From assembly GCA_035440445.1 (NCBI GenBank), contig DAORMJ010000015.1:23247-87246 (forward strand): a DNA stretch of 64,000 nt, in the 5' to 3' direction. Below are positions 17,725 through 25,187 of this stretch, one piece after another; position 1 is the stretch's first letter, and each line of letters starts with the position of its first letter. A model generated the notes under the pieces. The model saw only the letters and a program-made list of their open reading frames with translations. It did no database searches and was not told the origin of the DNA. This DNA comes from Ga0077548 sp035440445 (GTDB lineage Bacteria > Pseudomonadota > Alphaproteobacteria > Rhizobiales > Xanthobacteraceae). The position numbers and the translations under genes were made by a program.

Positions 17725-18522
17725 TCAGCTCTGCTTTGGCGCGCGGATGGCTTCATAGGCGTGCCAGGTTCCGTGCCCGATTGCCGGAAACACTACGACA
17801 AGCGCCAGCATTCCGGTGACGAGACTGAAGAGAAACAGCACGAGCACGATCGTGCCCCATACCAGCATAACCGGCAGGTTGTTCCACACCAGCGCAACGC
17901 TCGATCCCATTGCGGTCAGCGCATCGACGCGCTCGTTCAACTGCATCGGGATCGAGAATGCGCTGATCGCAAAAGAGAACGCCGCAAACAGGCCGCCGAT
18001 GGCGCCGCCGACCAGAAGCATCGCGAGACCGACCGGTGTCGTGAACAGCATGGCTGCGACGTGTTCGAGGCCCGGAAACGGCTGCAGGCCGAAGAAAAGC
18101 GCATAGACGATGACGGCGGCGCGCATCCATAGCAGCACGAGCAGGCAGAGGAGCACGCCGGTGAAGAGAAACTGTCCGCCGGATTGCGGCCGCACGAAGA
18201 TCATCTGCGCAAGCGACACGCGCTCGCCGGCTGCAAGCCTGCGGCTCTTTTCATAAAGACCAAGTGCCAGCAGCGGACCCACGATCATGAAGCCCGCGAA
18301 GGCGGGAAACAGAATGAAGTCCCAGCCAAGGAACACCAGTCCGGCGACGACCGCGATCGACACGAAGAAAACCAGCAAGCCATAAGCAAGGCTCTGCATC
18401 GGATCGATGGTCATGTCGCGCCAGCCGGCGGCGAGCCAGCCGAATGCCGCCGAAGGCGGGATGTTGCGGGTCCAGGCATTCTGCTTGGGCGTCGGCGGAA
18501 CGAGAGCGGGGATGACGGTCAT
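17725..18522 (-). CDS. DUF2189 polytopic membrane protein in the ccoH position
   Basis: A 265-residue inner-membrane protein with about six hydrophobic segments. The N-terminus carries 'ARNIPPSAAFGWLAAG'-like sequence (TRNIPPSAAFGWL, WRDMTIDP) typical of DUF2189. Nothing catalytic is visible. It stands between the small membrane gene after ccoP and ccoI, where ccoH (FixH) is normally found; no CcoH-like protein is present. DUF2189 proteins often occur beside oxidases, so a role in cbb3 assembly or stability is a reasonable inference, but unproven. ATG at 18522 chosen because TVIPAL starts the conserved part; 9 more residues are possible. Confidence 0.8.
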   Translation of the reverse strand: MTVIPALVPPTPKQNAWTRNIPPSAAFGWLAAGWRDMTIDPMQSLAYGLLVFFVSIAVVAGLVFLGWDFILFPAFAGFMIVGPLLALGLYEKSRRLAAGERVSLAQMIFVRPQSGGQFLFTGVLLCLLVLLWMRAAVIVYALFFGLQPFPGLEHVAAMLFTTPVGLAMLLVGGAIGGLFAAFSFAISAFSIPMQLNERVDALTAMGSSVALVWNNLPVMLVWGTIVLVLFLFSLVTGMLALVVVFPAIGHGTWHAYEAIRAPKQS

Positions 18523-18551
18523 GGTTTTCTCTTGTGGCGACGAAGCCACGT

Positions 18552-18743
18552 TTATCCGGGCGAACAGGAAGATTTTGCTGCGCTGAACTGCTGGCTATTG
18601 CCTTCGCCGGGCCGTGCGTGCGCGACGCATTCCGGCTGCGAGGATGTTGCGACATAGACAAGATGCAGGTTTGCGGCGAGCAGCACCGCAATGCCTGCGC
18701 CTACCGCGATCCAGATTGCTGCTTTCTGCCGATTCGCCACCAT
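18552..18743 (-). CDS. Small single-pass membrane protein following ccoP
   Basis: A 63-residue protein with one membrane segment at about residues 9-31 (WIAVGAGIAVLLAANLHLVY) and a short C-terminal tail containing two cysteines (PECVAH, AKSSCS). It starts 14 bases after ccoP stops and ends 30 bases before the DUF2189 start, in the same direction, so it is part of the cco operon. The tail would face the periplasm if the basic N-terminus (MVANRQK) stays inside. Function unknown; its place suggests an accessory role with the oxidase. Confidence 0.7.
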   Translation of the reverse strand: MVANRQKAAIWIAVGAGIAVLLAANLHLVYVATSSQPECVAHARPGEGNSQQFSAAKSSCSPG

Positions 18744-18756
18744 CGTCTCGCTTCGC

Positions 18757-19638
18757 TCACGGCTGTCTGGTTTGCAGGTCGAGGAGATAGAGCACGAGAA
18801 TCTTGCGATCGGCAGCCGACAGCCGCGACTCCCATGCCGGCATGTAGCCTTTGCGGCCGTGCCAGATCGTGTCGAGCAAAGCCTGCTGGTCGCCGCCATA
18901 GATCCAATGCTTGTCGGTCAGGTCGGGCGTCCCTTGTTCGAGTTTGCCTTTGGCATTGTCGCCATGACACGTCGCGCATTGAGCGGCGAAAAGCTTCGCA
19001 CCTTCCTCGCGCTGCGCAGCAGGCACCGGCGTTTTCGGGGTCTCGCCCGAAAGCGTCTGCAGATAAGCGATGACATCGTTCACCTGCGCGCGGTTCAGCA
19101 CCTGCGTGCGGCCGAAGCCTAGCATTTCGGAGACGCGCGTATTCGCGTGCTCAGTATTGATGCCGACGCGAATGGTTTCCGCGAGCGTGTCGGGATCGCC
19201 GCCCCATAGCCATGCGCGTGCGGTGAGGTCAGGGAAGCCTTTGCTGCCCTTCGCGTTCAGGCCGTGGCAGACCGCGCAATTGTCGCCGAAGAGCGTCTTG
19301 CCGGACTGGCGGACGATCTTCATCAGGTCGGCGTCGGCCTGAATGGCGGCGTAGCTCTGCGTTTCGATGCGTTTGGTCCATGCCGCACGCTGGCGTTCGG
19401 ACTGCTTCAGGGCGTTCTCGACCGTTGTGGTCTGGTCGATGCCGAGCAGGCCGCGCGTGTAGCTCACGCCGAGCGGCCACGCCGGCATCAGGATCCAGTA
19501 GATGATCGAGAACAGGGCCGTTGTGATGAGAAAGAAATAGACGGCGCGCGGCACCGGCGTATTCAGTTCCTTGATGCCGTTCCACTCGTGGCCGGTGGTC
19601 ATGTACCCGGTATGCGGGTCGCGCTCGTTTACCGCCAT
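18757..19638 (-). CDS. ccoP: cbb3-type cytochrome c oxidase subunit III (CcoP/FixP)
   Basis: A 293-residue membrane-anchored dihaem cytochrome c. One membrane segment (about residues 31-52) is followed by two periplasmic cytochrome domains with haem sites Cys121-Cys124-His125 (CAVCH) and Cys221-Cys224-His225 (CATCH). It carries electrons from cytochrome c to CcoO and the active site. Its start overlaps ccoQ by 10 bases. The N-terminal motif 'TTGHEWNGIKELNTPVPRA' is diagnostic. Confidence 0.97.
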   Translation of the reverse strand: MAVNERDPHTGYMTTGHEWNGIKELNTPVPRAVYFFLITTALFSIIYWILMPAWPLGVSYTRGLLGIDQTTTVENALKQSERQRAAWTKRIETQSYAAIQADADLMKIVRQSGKTLFGDNCAVCHGLNAKGSKGFPDLTARAWLWGGDPDTLAETIRVGINTEHANTRVSEMLGFGRTQVLNRAQVNDVIAYLQTLSGETPKTPVPAAQREEGAKLFAAQCATCHGDNAKGKLEQGTPDLTDKHWIYGGDQQALLDTIWHGRKGYMPAWESRLSAADRKILVLYLLDLQTRQP

Positions 19639-19799
19639 GGCTTGTCTTCGCTCTCAAGAATGGATTCGGCGGCCTGATCGAACGATTTCTTGTTCGAAGG
19701 CCAGTAGGCGTAGAGGACGATGATCGCCGACAGCGCGAGCAGATAGAACAGGCCGTAGGACTTGGAGAACCAAACCAGCGTTTCGTGATCGAATGGCAT
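19629..19799 (-). CDS. ccoQ: cbb3-type oxidase subunit CcoQ (FixQ)
   Basis: A 56-residue protein beginning MPFDHETLVWFSKSYGLFY, with one membrane segment (about residues 14-34) and a polar tail 'WPSNKKSFDQAAES'. CcoQ stabilises the assembled oxidase. Its ATG overlaps the ccoO stop by one base and its end overlaps ccoP by 10, which confirms it as a real gene of the operon despite its size. Confidence 0.95.
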   Translation of the reverse strand: MPFDHETLVWFSKSYGLFYLLALSAIIVLYAYWPSNKKSFDQAAESILESEDKPWR

Positions 19800-20527
19800 C
19801 ACTTGACCTCCGCGATCGGCTTGTTGGCGATTTCGGTGAGCTTGCCGAGGATCTGGAGATAGGCGACGAGCGCATCCATTTCCGTGACCATGCCGGGATT
19901 GCCGTCGAAGGCCCGCACATTGGTCGCCTTGCCGTAACGCTTCAGGAGATCGTCAGCGAAGTTGGAGTCCGGTGTCGCCTGGCTATAGGCGTCGGTCGCC
20001 GCGTTCGCGATCATCTCTTCGGTATAAGGAACGCCAACCGCGCGCATGGCCTTCAGGTTTCCGGGAAGATCGTCGAGCCGCAAGGCCGTCGTCTGCAGCC
20101 AGCGGTAAGACGGCATGATCGACTGCGGCATGACCTGCCGCGGATTGATCAGATGCGCGACATGCCACTCGTCGGAATATTTGCCGCCGATGCGGGCGAG
20201 GTCCGGTCCCGTGCGCTTCGATCCCCACAGCATGGGGTGGTCGTATTGCGACTCGACCGCGCGCGAATAGGGACCGTAGCGATGCACTTCATCCCGCAGC
20301 GTGCGGATCATCTGCGAGTGGCAGGCATAGCATCCATCGCGGATGTAGATGTTGCGGCCCGCCAGTTCCAGCGGCGTATAGACCCGCATGTCCGGCGCCT
20401 GCTCGACCGTGTTGTGAATGGTGAAGAGCGGTGCGATTTCGACGAGGCCGCCGATGCTCGACACGCCGATAATCGCGAGTACAAAACCGATCGCCTTGCG
20501 TTCCAGCTTGTAATGAAATCCGAACAT
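19799..20527 (-). CDS. ccoO: cbb3-type oxidase subunit II (CcoO/FixO), monohaem cytochrome c
   Basis: A 242-residue protein with an N-terminal membrane anchor (about residues 12-35) and one haem-binding site, Cys66-Cys69-His70 (CYACHSQM). 'GPDLARIGGKYSDEWHVAHL' and 'PQSIMPSYRWL' with the axial methionine are family-typical. It starts 5 bases after ccoN. Part of the high-affinity terminal oxidase used at low oxygen. Confidence 0.97.
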   Translation of the reverse strand: MFGFHYKLERKAIGFVLAIIGVSSIGGLVEIAPLFTIHNTVEQAPDMRVYTPLELAGRNIYIRDGCYACHSQMIRTLRDEVHRYGPYSRAVESQYDHPMLWGSKRTGPDLARIGGKYSDEWHVAHLINPRQVMPQSIMPSYRWLQTTALRLDDLPGNLKAMRAVGVPYTEEMIANAATDAYSQATPDSNFADDLLKRYGKATNVRAFDGNPGMVTEMDALVAYLQILGKLTEIANKPIAEVK

Positions 20528-20532
20528 GTCGC

Positions 20533-22185
20533 TTATTCTCCCGGCTGCATGGCGCCGGCGATCACGGCGTCGGGCTTTGCGTCGACCGGCTCGGCTGCGG
20601 CCGCTGGCGCGTTCCGGATGGTCATCCAGATGTTGTAGGAGCCGACGACCGCGCCGATGAAAAACAACAGGCCGCCGATTGCGCGCGCGATGTAATAGGG
20701 CCGCATCGCTACGACGGATTCGATGAAGGAATAGGTGAGCGTGCCGCTCTCGCCGTAGGTTCTCCACATCAGCCCTTGAATGATGCCGGAGTTCCACATC
20801 GCGAAGACATAGATAATGGTGCCGGTAAGCGCGAGCCAGAAGTGCACTTCCACAAGACGCGCGGAGTACATGCTTGGCCGCTTCCACAGCCACGGCACCG
20901 ACGCATAGATCGCACCGAAGGTAATCATCGCAACCCAGCCTAGCGCGCCGGCGTGCACGTGGCCGACGGTCCAGTCGGTGTAATGCGAGAGCGAATTGAC
21001 AGAGCGGATCGCCATGAACGACCCCTCGAAAGTCGAGATGCCGTAGAATACGGCCGCCACCATCATGAAGCGCAGGGTCGCGTCGTCGCGCACCTTGTGC
21101 CATGCGCCGTTCAGCGTGAGCAATGCATTCGCCGCGGAAGCCCATGAGGGCACCAGCAACATGACCGAGAAGGTCATGCCGAGCGTCTGCACCCAGTGCG
21201 GCAGCGCGGTGTAATGCAGGTGGTGCGAGCCCGCCCACATATAGAAGAAGGTGATGCCCCAGAAGCTGATGATCGACAAACGATAGGAGAAGATCGGCCG
21301 TTCGGCGCGCTTCGGCAGATAGTAATACATCATGCCGAGGAAGCCCGCGGTCAGGAAGAAGGCGACGGCGTTGTGGCCGTACCACCATTGCGTCATCGCA
21401 TCCTGCACGCCGGAGAAGATCGAATAGCTCTTCGCGCTGCCAAGCGAGACGGGGACTGCAAGGTTGTTGACGATGTGCAGCACCGCCACCACCAGGATGA
21501 AGGCCATGTAGTACCAGTTGGCCACGTAGATGTGCGGCTCTTTCCGGCGCACCAGCGTTCGCAGATAGATCGCGAAATACGTGACCCAGACGATGACGAG
21601 CCAGAGGTCCGCGTACCACTCGGGTTCGGCGTATTCCTTGGACTGTGTGATGCCCATCAGGTAGCCGCTGACCGCGAGCACGCAGAACAGATTGTAGCCG
21701 GCAAGCACGAACCACGGGCTCAGTTGATCCGGCAGGCGCGCGCGCGACGTGCGCTGCAAGACATAGAGCGAAGTCGCAATCAGCGCATTGCCGCCGAAGC
21801 CGAAAATCACGCCGGTCGTATGCACAGGACGGATTCTGCCGAAGCTTGCCCAAGGCGCATCGAATGTCAGCTCGGGATAGACCAGCAGCCAGGCCACCCA
21901 GTCGCCGACGAAAAGGCCGATGACAGCCCAGCCCATGGACAGGATGATCCCGACCTTGGTCGGATCGTCATAGTAATTCTCGAGGCGGCTCTCCGATGGC
22001 TCGGGCGCGTAGAAATGTGCGATGATCGCGAATGCACAAAGCAGCGCAAAAATCGCGATGATGCCGCCATGAATGCCGATCGGATCGTTTCTCCCGATCG
22101 CAGCCATTGCAATTCCGCACAAGGCGACTGCCGCCGCGATGAGAAGACCGTTCTGCCGTTCGTTCTTTGTGAGTTGCGCGAGCAT
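20533..22185 (-). CDS. ccoN: cbb3-type cytochrome c oxidase subunit I (CcoN/FixN)
   Basis: A 550-residue catalytic subunit with about 12 membrane segments. Haem and copper ligands are visible in 'YGHNAVAFFLTAGFLGM', 'AGSHHLHYTALPHWVQ' and 'DWTVGHVHAGALGW'. It reduces oxygen at the haem b3/CuB centre. The ATG at 22185 (MLAQLTKNERQ) is taken as the start; 22 extra residues are possible upstream but unlike the family. The FNR/FixK box at 22269-22282, about 90 bases upstream, probably activates the whole ccoNOQP-IS operon when oxygen is low. Confidence 0.97.
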   Translation of the reverse strand: MLAQLTKNERQNGLLIAAAVALCGIAMAAIGRNDPIGIHGGIIAIFALLCAFAIIAHFYAPEPSESRLENYYDDPTKVGIILSMGWAVIGLFVGDWVAWLLVYPELTFDAPWASFGRIRPVHTTGVIFGFGGNALIATSLYVLQRTSRARLPDQLSPWFVLAGYNLFCVLAVSGYLMGITQSKEYAEPEWYADLWLVIVWVTYFAIYLRTLVRRKEPHIYVANWYYMAFILVVAVLHIVNNLAVPVSLGSAKSYSIFSGVQDAMTQWWYGHNAVAFFLTAGFLGMMYYYLPKRAERPIFSYRLSIISFWGITFFYMWAGSHHLHYTALPHWVQTLGMTFSVMLLVPSWASAANALLTLNGAWHKVRDDATLRFMMVAAVFYGISTFEGSFMAIRSVNSLSHYTDWTVGHVHAGALGWVAMITFGAIYASVPWLWKRPSMYSARLVEVHFWLALTGTIIYVFAMWNSGIIQGLMWRTYGESGTLTYSFIESVVAMRPYYIARAIGGLLFFIGAVVGSYNIWMTIRNAPAAAAEPVDAKPDAVIAGAMQPGE

Positions 22186-22268
22186 GAGACTCTTTTCAAC
22201 TGTTGGCGATCGACCGTGCGCTGTGTCGAACCGTTCTAACCGTCTATGCAACGGACGGATAAACGCAT

Positions 22269-22282
22269 TTGATCTGGATCAA
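22269..22282. promoter_or_regulatory. FNR/FixK-type box for ccoNOQP
   Basis: TTGATCTGGATCAA, a perfect match to the TTGAT-N4-ATCAA consensus of FNR, FixK and NnrR-type regulators. Its centre is 90 bases before the ccoN start, a usual distance for class II activation with a short leader. Confidence 0.88.
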
Positions 22283-22361
22283 AAACAAAACGCGATCAGC
22301 CAATGTTTTGCACGGTTGTGTTTGTTGCGATGCCGCGCCGCCGCAGCCGTTGCTTCTTCGG

Positions 22362-22375
22362 TTGATGAATATCAA
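22362..22375. promoter_or_regulatory. FNR/FixK/NnrR-type box for nnrS
   Basis: TTGATGAATATCAA, a second perfect TTGAT-N4-ATCAA palindrome, centred about 126 bases before the preferred nnrS start at 22495 and 93 bases after the ccoN-side box. Fits nnrS control by a nitrogen-oxide or low-oxygen regulator. Confidence 0.85.
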
Positions 22376-22494
22376 TTTCAAGAATCCTGTCGGACCGGAT
22401 TTCTTGATCTGCGACAACAGGTGCTGCGTAGCCATCTGTCATGTTCGTTGCTTCGCAGAGTTTACTTCGAAGCGTCGTCGATCGGGTTTGCAAC

Positions 22495-23685
22495 ATGAAT
22501 GCCGGTAACAGCGCGCGAGACTATCGCGGCTACGCCTTGTTCTCTTACGGCTTCCGGCCGTTCTTCCTGTTCGGTGCGCTTTATGCGGGCCTTGCCGTGC
22601 TTGCGTGGCTCCATCTGCTAAGCGCAGGAAGCCGCTTTGAAACGGCGTTTACTTGGCTCGACTGGCACGTCCACGAGATGCTTTACGGCTTCGTGCCTGC
22701 GATCGTGACGGGCTTTTTGTTCACGGCGATTCCGAACTGGACGGGGCGGCTCCCCGTCCGCGGGCTTCCGCTATTCGCACTCTTTCTTCTCTGGCTCGCG
22801 GGCCGGTTCGCAATGCTCGGTTCGACGTGGGTCGGTTGGGCTGCCACCGCTGCAATCGATGTGGGCTTTCTTGTCGTGGTCGCGGCGGTCGCCGGGCGCG
22901 AAATCGTAGTGGGCAAGAACTGGCGCAATCTCAGGGTGATCGGTGTGGTCAGCATCCTGATTGCGGGTAACGCCGTCTTTCATCTTGAGGCGCATTATGC
23001 GGGCAGCGCAGACTACGGAACGCGCATCGGCCTCGCGGCGGTGATCCTGCTCATTTCGCTTGTCGGCGGACGAATTGTGCCGAGCTTCACGCATAACTGG
23101 CTTGCCAAACAGGCCGCGGGACGCATGCCGGTCAGTTTCGGGAGGTTCGACGTCATCACCCTTGTGCTGAGCCTGCTCGCGCTGCTTGCCTGGATCGTGG
23201 AGCCTTTCTCACCGCTAACCGGAATTGTATTGCTCGCAGCGGGTTTGGCGCAGGCATGGCGTCTCCTGCGTTGGGCGGGGGAGCGGACCGTCCGCTCGCC
23301 GATCGTGCTTGTGCTTCACCTTGCTTACGCATTCATTCCTGCGGGATTTGTTCTGCTGGCTTTCGCCGCCTTCGGCGCGCTTCCGAGAAGTGCCGGTGTT
23401 CACGCGTGGACTGCGGGGGCGGTCGGCACCATGATCCTCGCCGTTATGACGCGCGCGAGCCTCGGCCATACCGGGAGGGCGCTGATTGCTTCTCGTGCGG
23501 TGCAGCTGATCTATCTCGCCGTGATCGGAAGCGCGCTGCTGCGAATTTTCAGTCCATTGCTTCCGCAATGGGACGTCGCGCTGCTTCGGGCTTCCGGGGT
23601 TTTATGGTCGGCCGCGTTTCTCGGTTTCGCGGCGGTTTACGGCCCGATCCTGTGGCGTGCGCCGCCTTCGAGAGAGGAACGCTAG
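22495..23685 (+). CDS. nnrS: NnrS family haem-copper membrane protein
   Basis: A 396-residue polytopic membrane protein with about 12 hydrophobic segments. 'SYGFRPFFLFGALYA' at the N-terminus, 'DWHVHEMLYGFVPAIVTGFL' and 'TAIPNWTGR' are NnrS hallmarks, with histidines for metal binding. NnrS protects against nitric-oxide stress during denitrification in related bacteria. The ATG at 22495 puts the conserved FRPFF motif at the usual distance; 22441 is the alternative. Followed after 2 bases by the DUF2478 gene. Confidence 0.92.
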   Translation: MNAGNSARDYRGYALFSYGFRPFFLFGALYAGLAVLAWLHLLSAGSRFETAFTWLDWHVHEMLYGFVPAIVTGFLFTAIPNWTGRLPVRGLPLFALFLLWLAGRFAMLGSTWVGWAATAAIDVGFLVVVAAVAGREIVVGKNWRNLRVIGVVSILIAGNAVFHLEAHYAGSADYGTRIGLAAVILLISLVGGRIVPSFTHNWLAKQAAGRMPVSFGRFDVITLVLSLLALLAWIVEPFSPLTGIVLLAAGLAQAWRLLRWAGERTVRSPIVLVLHLAYAFIPAGFVLLAFAAFGALPRSAGVHAWTAGAVGTMILAVMTRASLGHTGRALIASRAVQLIYLAVIGSALLRIFSPLLPQWDVALLRASGVLWSAAFLGFAAVYGPILWRAPPSREER

Positions 23686-23687
23686 CA

Positions 23688-24287
23688 ATGGCCTTTTCCG
23701 CATCGGTTGCCGGGGTGCCGGAAGAAAGACCGGGTTTGGAGCCGCGCAGGCTGCTTGGGCTTGTTTACGAGGATGGTTTCGAGGCCGACCGGATGCTCTC
23801 CGCGCTAGGCTACGCCTTGCGCGAGCAGGGTGTCGCCGTGCGCGGTCTGGTGCAGCGAAATACGCCGGTTAGCGATCGCATCAAATGCGACATGGATCTC
23901 GAAGAACTCGGCAGCGGCAAGGTCTTTCACATTTCAAAAGATCGCGGCGCGCTGGCCCGCGGTTGCCGCCTCGATGTGGAGATGCTGCTGATCGCAGGCG
24001 AAGTGCTCGAAGATGTCCTGGAGCATGGTTGCGGCCTTCTGATCGTCAACAAGTTCGGACGAACCGAGGCGGAAGGAGGAGGCTTGCGCAATCTCCTTGC
24101 CCGATCTGCTTCCCACGAAATCACGACGATTGTCGGCGTGCCGCGGCGAAACGTCGACGCATGGCTGGAATTTTCCGGTGGACTTTCCGACCTCTGCGAC
24201 GTTGAGGACGTGGCGTGTTTGACTGCATGGGTGCGGCAGCGAACGGGAGTGTCGTACGACTTCAATGCCTCGAAAGGCGTCTCCTAG
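23688..24287 (+). CDS. DUF2478 domain protein
   Basis: A 199-residue soluble protein. 'LLGLVYEDGFEADRMLSALGYALREQG' opens a P-loop-like fold, followed by 'CDMDLEEL', 'DVEMLLIAGEVLEDVLEHGCGLLIVNKFGRTEAEG' pieces that resemble NTPase-type DUF2478 proteins, though no classical GKS/T loop is present. Family members often sit beside molybdate transport or nitrate genes, which suggests a link to molybdenum cofactor use; this is inference. It follows nnrS by 2 bases (ribosome-binding AGAGAGGAA) and its end overlaps the convergent regulator gene by 4. Confidence 0.8.
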   Translation: MAFSASVAGVPEERPGLEPRRLLGLVYEDGFEADRMLSALGYALREQGVAVRGLVQRNTPVSDRIKCDMDLEELGSGKVFHISKDRGALARGCRLDVEMLLIAGEVLEDVLEHGCGLLIVNKFGRTEAEGGGLRNLLARSASHEITTIVGVPRRNVDAWLEFSGGLSDLCDVEDVACLTAWVRQRTGVSYDFNASKGVS

Positions 24288-24979
24288 CCATCGCCGTCGA
24301 TCAAAGGTGAGGGGTTCGCGCTTGCGCGCAGGTTGTCGATGTTGGCGATCGTGATGGTTCTGCCCGCTGTCTTCACGCCCACGGCTTCGAGTTGTGCCAG
24401 CGCGCGGGAAAGATTTTCGGGCGTGGTGCCGAGCAGGGAGGCCAGCGTCTTCTTCTCGAAATCGAGCGTCAGCGTGCCGGTGTTGTCCTGCTGGACCGCA
24501 GTCTTCAGAAGCCAGTTTGCGAGACGCTCCGGCGTCAGCCGTAGTTTCTGATCCTTCAGAAGTTTCACGACGCTGCGGTAGCGATCCGCAAGCTCGGCGG
24601 TGACGGCATAGGCGAATTCGGAATCCTCGCGGAATACGGCGCGCAGCGCATTGGCCGGAAGCAGCAACACGCGCGATTCAAGCAGCGTCTTTGCGGACTT
24701 CAGATAGGGCTGATCGAGAATGGCGGCGGCAAGGATGAAGGTCGTCGTCGGGCGGATGATCTCGATCGTTGTCTGCCGCCCGTTATGCGATGCGAACAAC
24801 TCCACGCAGCCCTCTACGAGAACATGCAGGAATTCCGGCTTGCCGCCTTCCGAAATGAGAAGCGTATTGGCCGGATAGCGCTGCAGCGAGGCGGGTCGCG
24901 TCAGCCGCTCCAGCTGGCGGTCGGCCATCTTGCTGAACAGCGGAAGCGCCCGCAGCATTTCCAGATCCGATTCCCGCAT
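24284..24979 (-). CDS. Crp/Fnr-family regulator (NnrR/Dnr-like)
   Basis: A 231-residue regulator with an N-terminal cyclic-nucleotide-binding-type beta barrel (residues about 10-120), a long dimerisation helix and a C-terminal helix-turn-helix (TLASLLGTTPENLSRALAQLE). The Glu-x-x-Ser-Arg pattern of the recognition helix is that of proteins reading TTGAT half sites. No N-terminal cysteine cluster is present, so it is not an oxygen-sensing FNR; a nitric-oxide or nitrate response (NnrR, Dnr, NarR) fits the neighbours nnrS and narK. The start at 24979 has AGGGGGAA upstream. An FNR-type box lies 35 bases before the start. Confidence 0.9.
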   Translation of the reverse strand: MRESDLEMLRALPLFSKMADRQLERLTRPASLQRYPANTLLISEGGKPEFLHVLVEGCVELFASHNGRQTTIEIIRPTTTFILAAAILDQPYLKSAKTLLESRVLLLPANALRAVFREDSEFAYAVTAELADRYRSVVKLLKDQKLRLTPERLANWLLKTAVQQDNTGTLTLDFEKKTLASLLGTTPENLSRALAQLEAVGVKTAGRTITIANIDNLRASANPSPLIDGDG

Positions 24980-25013
24980 TTGTCGTTCCCCCTATCGACT
25001 TTCCGCCGTCGGC

Positions 25014-25027
25014 TTGATGATCATCAA
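25014..25027. promoter_or_regulatory. FNR/NnrR-type box near the regulator gene
   Basis: TTGATGATCATCAA, a perfect inverted repeat. Its centre is 41 bases before the crp/fnr-type ATG, so binding could block that gene's promoter (autoregulation) while activating leftward or the divergent narK side from about 167 bases. Which promoter it serves cannot be told from sequence. Confidence 0.8.
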
Positions 25028-25107
25028 ATGATCGCTTGAAGTATGCTAAGCGGCGAAGTTGTTTTGAACCCCTAAAAGATAGTTTCGCTATTTTGGCTAT
25101 GTGGTGC

Positions 25108-25121
25108 TTGACCCAGGTCAA
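25108..25121. promoter_or_regulatory. FNR-type box (TTGAC variant) before narK
   Basis: TTGACCCAGGTCAA, a perfect palindrome with the half site TTGAC instead of TTGAT, 66 bases upstream of narK. The variant half site may favour a different Crp/Fnr member than the three TTGAT boxes. Confidence 0.75.
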
Positions 25122-25187
25122 TAATCGCCGCGCGTGCATGAAGCTCTATCTCCCCGCGTCATTCCAGCGAGTGCGCGGGAGAGGGAA

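Larger units (their letters stand above)
22186..22494. other. Divergent promoter region between ccoN and nnrS
   Basis: About 309 bases without a supported gene. The stretch is clearly more AT-rich than its surroundings and holds two perfect FNR/FixK palindromes, one placed for each divergent gene. A few extra residues of nnrS could begin at an ATG at 22441. No terminator or RNA gene was seen. Confidence 0.7.

Noticed and set aside
20528..21853. A long upstream extension of ccoO on the minus strand
   Set aside because: The extension is an out-of-frame reading of ccoN. CcoO begins at MFGFHYKLERK with its membrane anchor at 20527.
24284..24979. The Crp/Fnr regulator as an oxygen-sensing FNR or FixK2
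   Set aside because: It has no N-terminal cysteine cluster for an iron-sulfur centre, and its neighbours (nnrS, narK) fit a nitrogen-oxide or nitrate regulator better.
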